From: Pisolithus tinctorius
Lineage: Eukaryota > Basidiomycota > Agaricomycetes > Boletales > Pisolithaceae
Assembly: GCA_024663395.1 (NCBI GenBank)
Contig: JANFAH010000013.1
Coordinates: 1,116,001 to 1,180,000, forward strand
Length of the DNA: 64,000 nt
Direction: 5' to 3'
The notes under the pieces were generated by a model, which worked only from the letters and a program-made list of their open reading frames with translations, did not search any database and was not told where the DNA came from. The position numbers and the translations under genes were made by a program. The first letter of the stretch is position 1. Every line of letters begins with the position of its first letter. Of the stretch, positions 48,301 through 56,951 are shown piece after piece.

Positions 48301-49251
48301 GGCACGAAGCACCTTTGCAGCATCAGGATCCATCTTGATAGCACGATAGTAAAGGAGGGAGTAGTCTGGGTCATTGAGTGACATGCGAGAGAGGGACTTG
48401 ATTAGGGTCTCAACCTCATCTTGTTTGCGGGCAGTAGGACCTTCTTTCTCCAAATTTTCAAGGTTTCTTCTGGCTTCGTGGGAAGGGAGCAAAGGGCGAA
48501 CACTGTCATCTCTTCCGTCTGAGCGATGAGAAGCATTAGGCTGGGCCTGAGGAGCAGGGGCAGCACGAGGGCCAAGGAAGTCAAGGTCATCTGCATCAAA
48601 GCGATCACGGCGAAGGACCTCTTCAGCCGACTGGCATACATCATCATAGGGGAATGGCCTGCTAATGTCAAGGTTGGGATCCTTTGTCCTAAGACAAGTT
48701 TCAACCAAGCCACGAAAGACTGGGGACAAACCAGCCCAGAAGTAGCGATTATATTCATCAACTGATATCCTTCCTTTATTCTTCAACCAACCTCCAATGC
48801 GAATGAAGCCACGGTTGTAAGCCCTAAAGTCTTGAAGTGTCATGATGGGCTGCATCCTAGACTCCAAAGCAAAGCTCTTGAGATGCCTTTCAAAGAACCT
48901 TTCATCTGATAGATCAGCATCAAAGTACTTGAGGAGATCAGCCTTCAAGTTAGCCCAATCAGGAGTGTAGTAGTGAGCCATTCCTTCAATGATCTCCCTA
49001 ACACGAGCATTGCAGTACTGGAGGATTGATTCGACCATTTCCTGGTCAGAAGTGACATTGTGGTAGGCACAGAGGCGTTCATAGTGGTCCAAGAAGGAGC
49101 GAACATGGGTATGGTCTCCTTGGAATAATTCAGGGGCAGACTTCATGCCAAGCAAGGGCATAGTGAGGACAGAGCGAGCAGGGGGAGCAGCCATAGCTAC
49201 TGGAACTGCTGATGATGTAGGAGGATAGATAGTGGGGATGGTGGATGACAT
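45310..49251 (-). CDS. TE2 gag-protease polyprotein
   Basis: Open for 1,313 codons from ATG 49,251 to the stop at 45,310. The N-terminal third is capsid-like: LLGMKSAPELFQGDHTHVRS, then VESILQYCNARVREIIEGMA, then WANLKADLLKYFDADLSDER. A CCHC knuckle CYGCGVEGHGVESC near residue 350 marks the nucleocapsid. A retroviral-type aspartic protease lies near residue 640 (VTGVIDSGSTLNVVRAG, then FDLLLGCPWALG). The last third is long, Ser/Pro-rich and of unknown role. It holds repeats reading SAQLDDDL or SAQLDDEL at about 46,061-45,742, encoded by copies of the 26-bp palindrome. At 1,313 residues it is longer than typical Gypsy gag. No internal stop. Confidence 0.9.
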   Translation of the reverse strand: MSSTIPTIYPPTSSAVPVAMAAPPARSVLTMPLLGMKSAPELFQGDHTHVRSFLDHYERLCAYHNVTSDQEMVESILQYCNARVREIIEGMAHYYTPDWANLKADLLKYFDADLSDERFFERHLKSFALESRMQPIMTLQDFRAYNRGFIRIGGWLKNKGRISVDEYNRYFWAGLSPVFRGLVETCLRTKDPNLDISRPFPYDDVCQSAEEVLRRDRFDADDLDFLGPRAAPAPQAQPNASHRSDGRDDSVRPLLPSHEARRNLENLEKEGPTARKQDEVETLIKSLSRMSLNDPDYSLLYYRAIKMDPDAAKVLRAPSLRPAPASTPASTAPAATSSSQTRPARRTITCYGCGVEGHGVESCQAINDLIQKGSLARDENHRVIYPNGQRIYRNGEETILQAYERTKAATQPANAVRFVIHEEAEEESSAEIYELEEEPLVAAVDRSNKVTKEKRKAVFDSVLIPPCSHGKEKETQEPKPSSSASIPAPREVPLAPAFVPVDVHPTVFDGTRDDAIMEDATVPKPSGQATDSADRSKKSKPPPTTSLSSSLSQSANSKAIVERILSTPLTVSVGEVIGSSRDVSQHLQELMRFKRQPLAQPVKSVTAVEGTPPASSYLALTSSPLITINLTCNGRRVTGVIDSGSTLNVVRAGIAQSVIRMPIDMSQTINMRDAKGGISTLKGLVQDVPLFCGAARTWTNLFVAPDTNAGFDLLLGCPWALGNSVSIVERESGTYVVFGADSDRPLEMCVTEGQLGSVADTLMATLEPVHSQQEADEPMRDVAVGTPHHVSPIVFAPPPSTSQSPPRSLDSILLYPESPPDGFDVASAFPVFHPIPIQAFPPPTSPFPSEFVGQLTQELQSTDASGLEDNPTLAQICRQIRREERQSLVSLLTSLAHRTPHLSSLYLDSNHALAGERGTDESGVYFQDFLMLDVRLVRQVPAPLEHYHELEGSAYVRFYPCLLPQASPTQSNASPPPDLPSDSSLPASHVLSNGITAPPQTPSPPSPDPVIIQEEPADGSHQASLLFCRDTVTPDSEATFSIFNTSYCGSVAPTSHDACHDSQSAQLDDELRRDPYASGPSTHHQSAQLDDDLCSHVQLSGSSSDIGHDSQSTQLVDELRMSHHLSSLSPDIPTTLSPLDSDMFNTGVGSRFYLPSPSLPQSAQLDDDLCRHQQSSSPTLPIPLLPPAPQAMSNAAVGEESVAMPEPYNNVVMCRTPTGWIAHLQEAAEDHSGDVDEEDTDALQNSSLHVLASAVSFASASAHPPPFEAVSYPDHFPASTSSGSAQDRSDDLFRCVPPLSPISHRLFLQLFED
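45742..45767. repeat. 26-bp palindromic motif, copy 5 (gag)
   Basis: Core CATAAGTCATCATCGAGTTG; encodes AQLDDDL on the minus strand. Confidence 0.7.
45892..45917. repeat. 26-bp palindromic motif, copy 6 (gag), perfect palindrome
   Basis: Contains CAACTCGTCGACGAGTTG extended by CG on each side: a perfect 22-bp inverted repeat at 45,893-45,914. Confidence 0.9.
45970..45995. repeat. 26-bp palindromic motif, copy 7 (gag)
   Basis: Core CACAAGTCGTCATCGAGTTG followed by TGCAG. Confidence 0.75.
46036..46061. repeat. 26-bp palindromic motif, copy 8 (gag)
   Basis: Core GCAACTCGTCGTCGAGTTGT followed by GCAG. Confidence 0.85.
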
Positions 49252-49332
49252 AGTAATGAGATATCAAGTGGGTTTTTAGAGACAAGTTTCAATAGGCTGA
49301 GTGAATAGGGTTCTTGATCCAGGAATAACCAC

Positions 49333-49350
49333 CCCTCGCGGTGGGCTCCA
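49333..49350 (-). other. TE2 probable primer-binding site
   Basis: Two bases inside the 5' LTR on the minus strand lies TGGAGCCCACCGCGAGGG. The leading TGG complements a tRNA CCA end, as expected for a minus-strand primer site. The tRNA was not identified. Confidence 0.55.
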
Positions 49351-49497
49351 GATGTGAGTCAAAGTGTGGAATGCTGGTGAAAACCAAACAAATCCAACAC
49401 CAAAAGACAAATAAAAGCAAGTGGTGGTTTGCCTCCGCGGAACCTGGAGTGCAGAGAAACCTAAAGTGGGGGGGGGTTTCAATGGCAGGTGCTCCTA

Positions 49498-49523
49498 GCA
49501 CAAGTCGACGATGAGTTACGCAG
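49498..49523. repeat. 26-bp palindromic motif, copy 9 (5' LTR)
   Basis: Core CACAAGTCGACGATGAGTTA. It differs from its partner in the left LTR by three CpG-type transitions. Confidence 0.7.
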
Positions 49524-49625
49524 GAGAAGACAAGCAAGTGACGATTGGATGGGGGATGCTGAACAGAGCAAAGGTGTTCAGCTGAAAGGACTTGGGATGA
49601 TGGACTTTAATAAGATGTGCTCCTG

Positions 49626-49651
49626 GCGCAAGTTGATGACGAGTTATGCAG
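49626..49651. repeat. 26-bp palindromic motif, copy 10 (5' LTR)
   Basis: Core CGCAAGTTGATGACGAGTTA. It differs from its partner by two CpG-type transitions. Confidence 0.7.
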
Positions 49652-51139
49652 GAGTGGAGGGATGACAAAGACTGCTGACTAAGAGGAAGCTTCAGATGAA
49701 TAATGGAGGCAGGTAGACTCTTCCAAATGAGCCTCAACTACCAAGTATACAAATGATGACAGATAGACCCCTTCGTGGAGCCTCAACTGTCAATGATGAG
49801 ATAGGCACTGGACTGACTGCTGGACTGCTTCTGAATTGATTCTTGATTGATTGATTCTGGGTAGCTAAGTACATGGGGGTTTATATACTGTGGGGGAAGC
49901 ACTGCTTGTGACAAACAAGGCACAAACACTTGGTAAGTAATGAGTAAGGACTGAGTAATCATGGTGAGTAAGCGAGAAATGAAAAGTAAGCAAGCAAAGA
50001 AGATTGGTAAGTATTGGCAATGAACAAGTCAAGGATAGCCAAAATATCGCAGAATGAGTCAAATAGAGTCAGAAACTGAGTAAGCGCACTGATATCACAT
50101 TAGGGGGTGGCGATGCAAGTCAGATCTCGGCGGAGACATCTCTAGATCCAAAGATGGCATGACAGATGGATGGTGTTTCCAGATAGGGAAGTATTAATTC
50201 CAGAATTGAAGGGCATGAGTCAGGCGTCAAAGGGGGCTAGGGCATTGGGGGTCTGTGGGGCAATGAGAGCATACGCGATCGCGTCTCCCACCCTTCCATC
50301 CTCTCAGCGAAGTTAACAAAAACTTCATGGACGGGGTTCTGATGGAGGAGGAGGAGAAGGGGGGACGTCCTCTGCTGGATCTTGCAGTAAGAAGGCAAGA
50401 TGCACGTCATACTCGTCATGAATGCGATCAGGGAGGCTGGAGGACAGTAGATTATACTGCAGCTGTTGCAATGTGGGAAGAATGATGGACGAGATTGGAA
50501 CAAAGACGGTGCAGGGAGCAGGGAGGAACGATCCATACGCTTCATCAACCAGGGAGACTGAAACGACCACATAAGACCTTTCTAACCGAGTGACAGACCT
50601 GAGGCGACCAAAGAATGTCCTTCTGGAGGTCATACTGACAAGGAGAACACGCTGACCAAGCTGCATGGGATGGGACGGGGCTGACAACGATGGGATGAAC
50701 CAGGGGGCTTCAGGACGGAAGCTGGTGGGAACGCCTGGCAGATATACATAGCCACTGTCTCTGGCAAATGAGACAAGCAAGATGATCGACGAAGAGGTGG
50801 CCATGATTGATGGACTTAGCGAAATGAGCGTCTGATGGATGGAGTGCTGTAGAAACACGTAGGGTGCGAGGATCCTCTCCAAATTTGGAAGGAAGAATCG
50901 TGGGGCTGAGCACTTTAAGCGAGCATGGGAATGGAGTCGATATCTTTGGAAATGGTGGAGATACGACGAAAACTGGAATGCCGTACACGGGCGCTAAAAA
51001 CCTTTAATGTGCGCTTAACTCGCTTCCTCTTTTCTCTTTAGCACTGACGACTCGTTCTTGTGCGAAGGATGACTGTTCACGTCCAACAGTCTTTCTACGC
51101 ATGAGGCCTTTAGTCTTCATCTGCATGCATGGGCATTGT

Positions 51140-51165
51140 GCGCAACTCGTCAACGAGTTAGGCAG
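51140..51165. repeat. 26-bp palindromic motif, copy 11 (5' LTR)
   Basis: Identical to copy 3 in the other LTR. Confidence 0.75.
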
Positions 51166-51211
51166 AGTCAGCTGTAACCATGTCCACAACACCTTTGGTG
51201 TGTGACACCGC

Positions 51212-51430
51212 CTCGTCCATGGGACTTGGATTATCTGCTGGAGTTGTGCCAGGCACTTCCGAAGTAGGTGGCTCAGTATTCGCCTCATCCACGGGACTTG
51301 GATCATCTGCTGAGGTTGCATCGGGCACCTCAGAAGTAAGTGGCTCGGTATCTGCCCCGTCCATAGAACTTGGATCGCCTGCTAGAATTGCATCGGGAAC
51401 CTCTGACAGCTCAAGACGTCGCAAAGTTCT
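51212..51430 (-). repeat. Coding tandem repeat of the disrupted gene, about 72-75 bp
   Basis: Three units here and a fourth beyond TE2 (39,701-39,570) encode TEPLTSEVPDATSADDPSPV, then TEPPTSEVPGTTPADNPSPM, then TEPPTSEVPGVTLGDNPISV. TE2 landed at the end of a unit. Confidence 0.85.
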
Positions 51431-51787
51431 CTCCTTTCGGACTTGTTGAGCAAGCTTGTACGGCTCAAATGTGCGCCTACGCCACGGAGTATAGTGTAAA
51501 ATGTTATTCACGAGAGTGGACTGCATGTAGAGCTGATGGGAAGTTGAAAGATGGATGCAAAATCATCGCCAATAACCCCCTACAAGATACTTCGTCAGTG
51601 GCGGAGCACAGAACAAAGAGACTATGTTGGCTTTGTGACTAACATGACAGTGACAGCGGGTCCTCCCGAAATAATTATCAGCAGACCCGGGTCCAGAAAT
51701 GAGTCAATCGGAGCGCCCGGCCCGATATGAGTGGAGGATCGTCATCCTGCGCCAAAACCTCAGATGGTAGCAGCCATCGATCGTCCT

Positions 51788-54700
51788 TTAATTCGTGATT
51801 GTAACAATCGTTGTGCACTGATTAACGTTTTCAAGCGTCGTGCTGTTGGCATAGATAAGGTCAGAAATAATCTCGATCGTTGACAGGTCCGGGTCGAGCG
51901 GGAACGAGAAAAGCATCGAAGTGATCTCTTCCACTGCAAGTGGGTTCAGAGACAAGTTAGCTAGAATCATGCCGACAACATCACTCACAATTGACGGAGC
52001 TATTTAAGCCCTTCAATGAATCACTCAGCCATTTCAAGAATTCATGCGATGGAGTAACAGGAGAATCCTCCACACGTGGTGTTGCAGCGGGTTTAGTAGG
52101 TGCCAGCGTAGCCGCCGACGTTCCCGGTCGCGTAGCGGCACCATGTTGTCGAGGTACTGTAGCCGGAGGTCCTACAGCAACTGTTGAGCCAGGCATAGTC
52201 GCTGCGGGTCGCGGGGGAGCAGCCACAGGCGTGGCTGGTTTACTGTTTGCCCCAATAGTTGACCATGCACCGCTGCCAGTATTCTGTGCACTAGGCGCAG
52301 TCTAGTGTAGTACTGTATCAGCAACAGAGAAACTGACAAGATGAATTAACACCAACCTTGAAGGTAGTCTCAGCGTAAGGCTGGCGGGCAGCGGCGGACG
52401 CCACGCTCTCTCTCACTATTACCTTCTTCATCCTCTCCTCTTCCTCTTGGATCTCCTTCATCGACTTCTTTATGGTAGCGGTTGGTGCAGTGGTCATCCA
52501 AACAGGCGCACTGGGGGTAACAGGCGTCGGGGGCTCCTTCGGTGCTGCGGTATTTCTTCCTCCCGCTTGGGATGTCAGCAATCCCCAGGATGCAGTAAAC
52601 GGCTGGGCGTCTTCGGAATCGGAAGCAACGAGAGAAGTTGCGATGTTACTGCAGGCGCGTTCTTGCTCCTTCTCAGAAGCCTTACGTGCCTCTGTCATCT
52701 TCGCCTCTGCCTCCTGAATCTCGCGAAAACTCATTGTCGCAGTAGGTTTCACCTTCCTCTCCTCGTCCGCAGTGGACCACACAGATTTCGGTGCAGGCGG
52801 GGAGATTGTAGGAACAGGAGATGGACCCTTGACAACGCTTGCTGGTGTACCCTTTGGCACAGTAACTGATGCATGAGCGTCATGTGCTGTTGACTTACGG
52901 CTAGGTTTGCTTGTCACTTGGGGATCGCTACTGGGGGGGACCGGTTGAGACGCTGGTATTGGAGCTGCGGACGCTACTGGAAGCTCATCCGCCGGTGTCT
53001 GCGGGACAGGAGGAGTAGGGACTCCTCCATCAATAGGAGAACCAGCAACGAAAACATCCTCTGCGCCTTGCCCATCAGGGATCTCTTTCCATCTGTCATC
53101 GGTACCCCCCAAAGACGCCGTCAGCCAAGGAGATGGGTCCTTCAGTTGAGGTACGGCCTGAGGAGGCTGAATCGGTCGAGCCCAGTTAAATCCTTGCTGA
53201 GCTTGAGCCGACATCACAGCCGGTGATGAGGTAGCAGAGGTGTCAACTGTTCTCGTACGGCAGACAGGAGATGGGTCAGGCCAGGGTGATGTACCACTAT
53301 TAGCTTGTACGGCAGAGGTCAGGAGGTGAGATACGTGAGGGGATACTGAGGGCTGCGTCAACGCCTCTCCAAAGGGTGACACAGCCTGATGTTGTGCAGA
53401 GGGTGGGAATGAGGCAGACGGCTGGGAGTACTGGGACTGAGTCGGAGAATTGTACTGCGATTTGCTGAGACCATTAATCATGCCATTACTAAACGTTATT
53501 CCATTGGCCTCAATAACCTGTTTTGCGAATGGAGGGTGTTGGTGACCGCCGAGGCCACCCATGTTGTTGTACGGTGCATCGTTGGACGGCTCCTGGTTGA
53601 ATCCATGGACTTGGGTCACGGGAATATTGGGACCTATCATATTCGAGGTTATGCTGCTATAGCCATTGGTGAAAGGATGTCGTTCATTTGTGCTGAAGCC
53701 CTGGTTCATTGGGCTGAGACCTGCCGACCACGGTGTTCCTTCGTTGTAACGGCCAAATGTATCAAGCGAAGTAGCCCTGCCAGGTGTCCTGTTACTGAAC
53801 GGTACCCTGTCACCGGAGTATGCACTACCTCCGCCTCTACTGCCAAATACTGTTGGGTCCGGCGAGCCATCACCAAATGTGGCAGCTCCCAAGGATGAGG
53901 ACGGAGAGTCTGAAGGAGAGGCATTACTGAGGTATGACGGATCCAAGGGCGTGCTTCGTACTGCCCGTTGTGGTACAGGTTGATGACCATCAAAGGTGCT
54001 ATGTTCATGGGCGGGAGAGTAGCCGTGAGGTGACTCCGTGCAGAGAGTCAATCCTGGTGAACCAGGAACTGAGAGTGGCTGTGAAAGAAAGACTTTTCCT
54101 CCGTTAGAGCGTCACTCAAGAGCTGCAACAGGAATCCATTCGACGTCCAAATATGTGCGTTTCATGAGTAACTCGGGGGTAAAGTAACCTTCATCAAACT
54201 ACTTCTGCATAACATCAGCGCGGAATGGACCTACAAGATGAGGGTAAGAGCATCGAACACTTTCCAAGGGTCAGACAGACCTTGCACTTGACCCTGAGGA
54301 TCCAGTTACCGGAGCGCTAGTAGCCGTTGTGATTTGCAGGCTCATATCCAAATTGTTTGGTTCTCCCAAGTTCATATCAGCAACACCCTGGACAACAGAA
54401 GTGCCAATAGATGTGGATGGCTGACTATCATCTGCAGACACCGCCCGAGACCGATCTGGACTGGCTGATGGGAGTTGTTGGTTTGTTCCCGGTGAGGTCA
54501 CCTTCATCAACGTCCAAGGGAACATAAACCTCCTCTTCTTTGGTGCTTGAATGCCTCGACTCCACATCTTTGCCCTCCGGCCGTGCTGGAGTACCGGCTG
54601 TTCCAACGAGACTCGCAGAAGGACGTCTCCTCGACCAAGAATCCCCGTTATTGAGAACGCCGTCGAAACCAGAACCAAATGTACCCATTCTATTGTGCGG

Positions 54701-54802
54701 GGAAGAAAGTGCCTCACGAGGGGAGGCCAATGAACTACCCTGCGTGTTGGACAGTGACAACTTTCGAGGCATCAATGCAGGTTGATCTTGATCAACAAAC
54801 AA
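51788..54802 (-). pseudogene. GYF-domain protein (Smy2/GIGYF-like), interrupted
   Basis: Adaptor whose GYF domain binds proline-rich partners in mRNA and vesicle pathways. N-terminal part at 54,802-54,430: PRKLSLSNTQGSSLASPREA, then FDGVLNNGDSWSRRRPSASL, typical of fungal GYF proteins. GYF domain: LDPQGQVQ at about 54,305-54,283, then GPFRADVMQK-stop-FDEGYFTPELL with TAG at 54,201-54,199 where Trp is conserved, and AALE-stop-RSNGGKVFLSQ with TGA at 54,114-54,112. Downstream an intact frame to 52,318 holds a Ser/Pro linker and MSFREIQEAEAKMTEARKAS, SMKEIQEEEERMKK. The last exons (52,226-51,788) give SHEFLKWLSDSLKGLNSSVN and SDLIYANSTTLE, the family C-terminus. The N-terminal part also needs frame changes near 54,560 and 54,310. 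The gene looks dead, or the sequence has errors there; the long open tail favours recent loss. Confidence 0.78.
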
Positions 54803-55813
54803 ATGCGTGTCAGACTAACAAGAGAGCGAAAACCAGCTGAGGCTAACCTAGTAGAGAGATACTCGCCAACTGTCGTGAAAACGGCTGTGAAGAAAGTGCA
54901 GTACTTAACAGCGTAATCGACCTCTGTAGCTAGCCCCAAAATATGTCGTCGGTATGGTGGCTGGCACATCATCCCGAGGATAGTTAGAATCATCTGGCGA
55001 TAATCGGAGGTTCACGTACAGGACCACTACACCCTTCGTGCGAAGCTGGATGAGGTAAACCAAAGGCTGCATGGAAAGCATGGCAAAGGGCAGGTGTCGT
55101 GACAAATAACAGGAGGGAGGAGCGGGTCTGCATATAATGGGCGATGTGTGTTGGTGTCGACAGTGCAGACGTTGCGGCGGCGGTGCTGTGGACACGTTTC
55201 GTCTGAAATCGGGCACTTGAAGTTCTCGATGCTGAGTCTCGTGGTGGCGGGGGTATGGCAAGGGTGTTTGCTCAAAGGAATGCCTGCTAACTTGCTATCT
55301 AAGTCTTGGGCAGAGAATAAACACATAATTTAGTCAATGAACAAAGTTTCTCAAACGAAAAGGCTATTCGCGCCCACCGTGCAAGATAAAGCCAGGCACT
55401 CTCAAACACCCCTACACCACCCTTCTCCATCCAGCTGCCCCACTCGCGTTCACCATTGACATTGACAAGGAACTTGACCGGATCCGGTAGGTGAAGCAGA
55501 GGATTTCCTAAGCGTGGCATGAGTGACATTCGAGACTCAACGACCGGAGGAGGCCATTCTTGCCTTGAAACATTGTCGAAACCGACAGATAGAGCGAGCG
55601 ATGCAGCACAGACGACCGACCCGAGTATGGGTTAAGTAAGTTCTTCGAGCAATAACTCCCACCAGTAAACCTGTAGACCGACAAGCAGCTATTCGAGGTC
55701 TGAGCATGTAACAAAACATAACAACTTTATTTTGCAAAAACAGTTTAGAAGGTAAGACATGGTACATGGAGTGGATATTTTTTGTTCAAAGCACAGAAGT
55801 CACGAAAATGTAG
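54803..55813. other. Stretch without a recognised gene
   Basis: The 5' exons of the GYF gene would be expected here, but the usual N-terminal blocks were not found. Short frames at about 55,529-55,299 (minus) are unassigned. Confidence 0.4.
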
Positions 55814-56951
55814 TTACGTTGTTAGCACAGGGGTGAGGACACGAGTTCCTCCACCGCCAGCCTGATGGAGCCTCTCCATTCCCTTCGTCAATGCACTGAT
55901 GAAAACCTCCATTGGCACTTCATCAATCAGATCGGCTCCCACCACCAATGATCTCAGTACCTCCAAGGCCTCCTCCAACTCTGTCAATCCCAACAAGGTA
56001 TTGGAAACATACCGGGTAGCAAGAGTACGGTAGTGTGTAACCTCCTGGAGTGACCTAAGCTGAGAATCCAACGTTGCCATTCGCTGTCGGTTTAGCCCCA
56101 GGAACGTGAGGAGTTCAGCAAGGACTTCAGACCGCTCTGCTATCAAATGCTGTTCTCCGTTGCTACCAGGTCGCGGACAGCATCAAGGTGGGCTTCGATG
56201 CCATTTAGAGAGCCTTGGACCTGGACGACTCGACGTATCAGGGCCGATAATCCAAGCTGGAACTGAAATAACGTCTGCTGAAATGCCTGGGAAATGCGAA
56301 CATCTGACGCAGAGCATTCATTTGAATGGAGAGAATTGCCAATCACGTAGCAATACGCAGAAAGTGTTGAAATGGGCGAAATGCGATGATGAAGGAGATC
56401 CAGCAGGTTTTCATTAACTGACAGCACGCTGTTTAGAAAGAATCAGAAATTGCTCATATGCTAATATGCTTTCACCCACACGTCCACAGTTCCCTGAACT
56501 TGAGCGAAAAGCTTCTGGAGACCCGTACGACTTCTTTTGTTTCAACAGCGACAGCAGTCAACTCTCCTGCCAGTACAGCACGAGAACTCAAGGAGCTGCT
56601 CTTCACCAGAATAACGAGGTCGCCAATAGATAGGTGAGCTTCAGTCAGACTTTGGACGATGGGCATGACCTTGTTTGTGCTTGAAAGGAGATCTTCAAGA
56701 CCACCAAATTCTGTCTGGATCACCGCGACATAGCGAGTGGCATCTGGAGCATGCACAAAGGACACCACAGCTCTGCAAACACCAGTTTCATAAAACCATC
56801 CGACACTCCATACCCCGCGAATGCCGTAGAATGTAAGCCTCTGCACCTGGGTGATGATGGGCCAAAAGAGGTAACCAGCAAGGAGGAGGTATTTGATCGG
56901 GATCATAGGGAAGAATAAAACGAGAACAGGAAAGTAGCGTTGCAGATTCAT
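55814..56951 (-). CDS. Agaricomycete membrane-anchored helical protein, unknown function
   Basis: Starts at ATG 56,951 with a hydrophobic segment (YFPVLVLFFPMIPIKYLLLA) that should be a membrane anchor or signal. Exon 1 continues with ATRYVAVIQTEFGGLEDLLS and LTEAHLSIGDLVILVKSSSL to a donor near 56,487. Exon 2 from about 56,429 gives VLSVNENLLDLL and VQVQGSLNGIEAHLDAVRDL. The tail, AERSEVLAELLTFLGLNRQR to the stop at 55,814, lies in another frame: the phase changes at about 56,143 (ATENSI to IAERSE), consistent with a one-base loss or a sequencing error. I recall this helical family as widespread in mushroom genomes with no assigned function. If the shift is real the product loses its last 110 residues. 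Confidence 0.55.

Larger units (their letters stand above)
49353..51207 (-). repeat. TE2 5' LTR (right copy)
   Basis: 1,855-bp partner of the left LTR; on the minus strand it runs TGTCACACACC...GACTCACA. It carries palindromic motif copies 9-11 and must hold the element promoter. Confidence 0.95.
39702..51211 (-). mobile_element. TE2: complete Ty3/Gypsy-like LTR retrotransposon
   Basis: Element 39,706-51,207 with 1,855-bp LTRs (TG...CA). CCGC flanks both ends (39,702-39,705 and 51,208-51,211), a 4-bp target duplication confirmed by the restored reading frame of the host exon. Coding is on the minus strand: a long gag-protease frame, then reverse transcriptase-RNase H-integrase in another frame. 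It lacks a chromodomain and ends in an acidic tail. One frameshift in pol is visible. The LTRs are about 99% identical, so insertion was recent. Confidence 0.94.
36337..51526 (-). pseudogene. Uncharacterised host gene split by retrotransposon TE2
   Basis: Exon 1 starts at ATG 51,526 (MQSTLVNNILHYTPWRRRTF, EPYKLAQQVRKERTLRRLE), then a 24-25 residue repeat with the core TEPxTSEVP...DxPSxMDxA. TE2 interrupts it. Joining 51,526-51,208 to 39,701-39,547 gives 474 nt, exactly 158 codons, without a stop, ending at a good donor. Next come 39,483-39,178 (RPRSPTPPIGLNGMAKRM) and 39,111 to about 38,275 (Ser/Pro-rich, with an internal duplication). Then come 38,235-37,830, an acidic repeat region 37,919-37,200 and C-terminal blocks to about 36,400 (LSLDWNKRATEVFASHFFEC, KVFRTHLRTLRAQYTDLQAD), a pattern I recall from uncharacterised mushroom proteins. 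The basic N-terminus suggests a nuclear protein, which is inference. TE2 makes this allele non-functional unless the insertion is spliced or read through. Confidence 0.65.

Noticed and set aside
39706..51207. Two near-identical 1.8-kb blocks as a segmental gene duplication
   Set aside because: They are the LTRs of TE2: same orientation, TG...CA ends and target duplication. Open frames in them are not genes.
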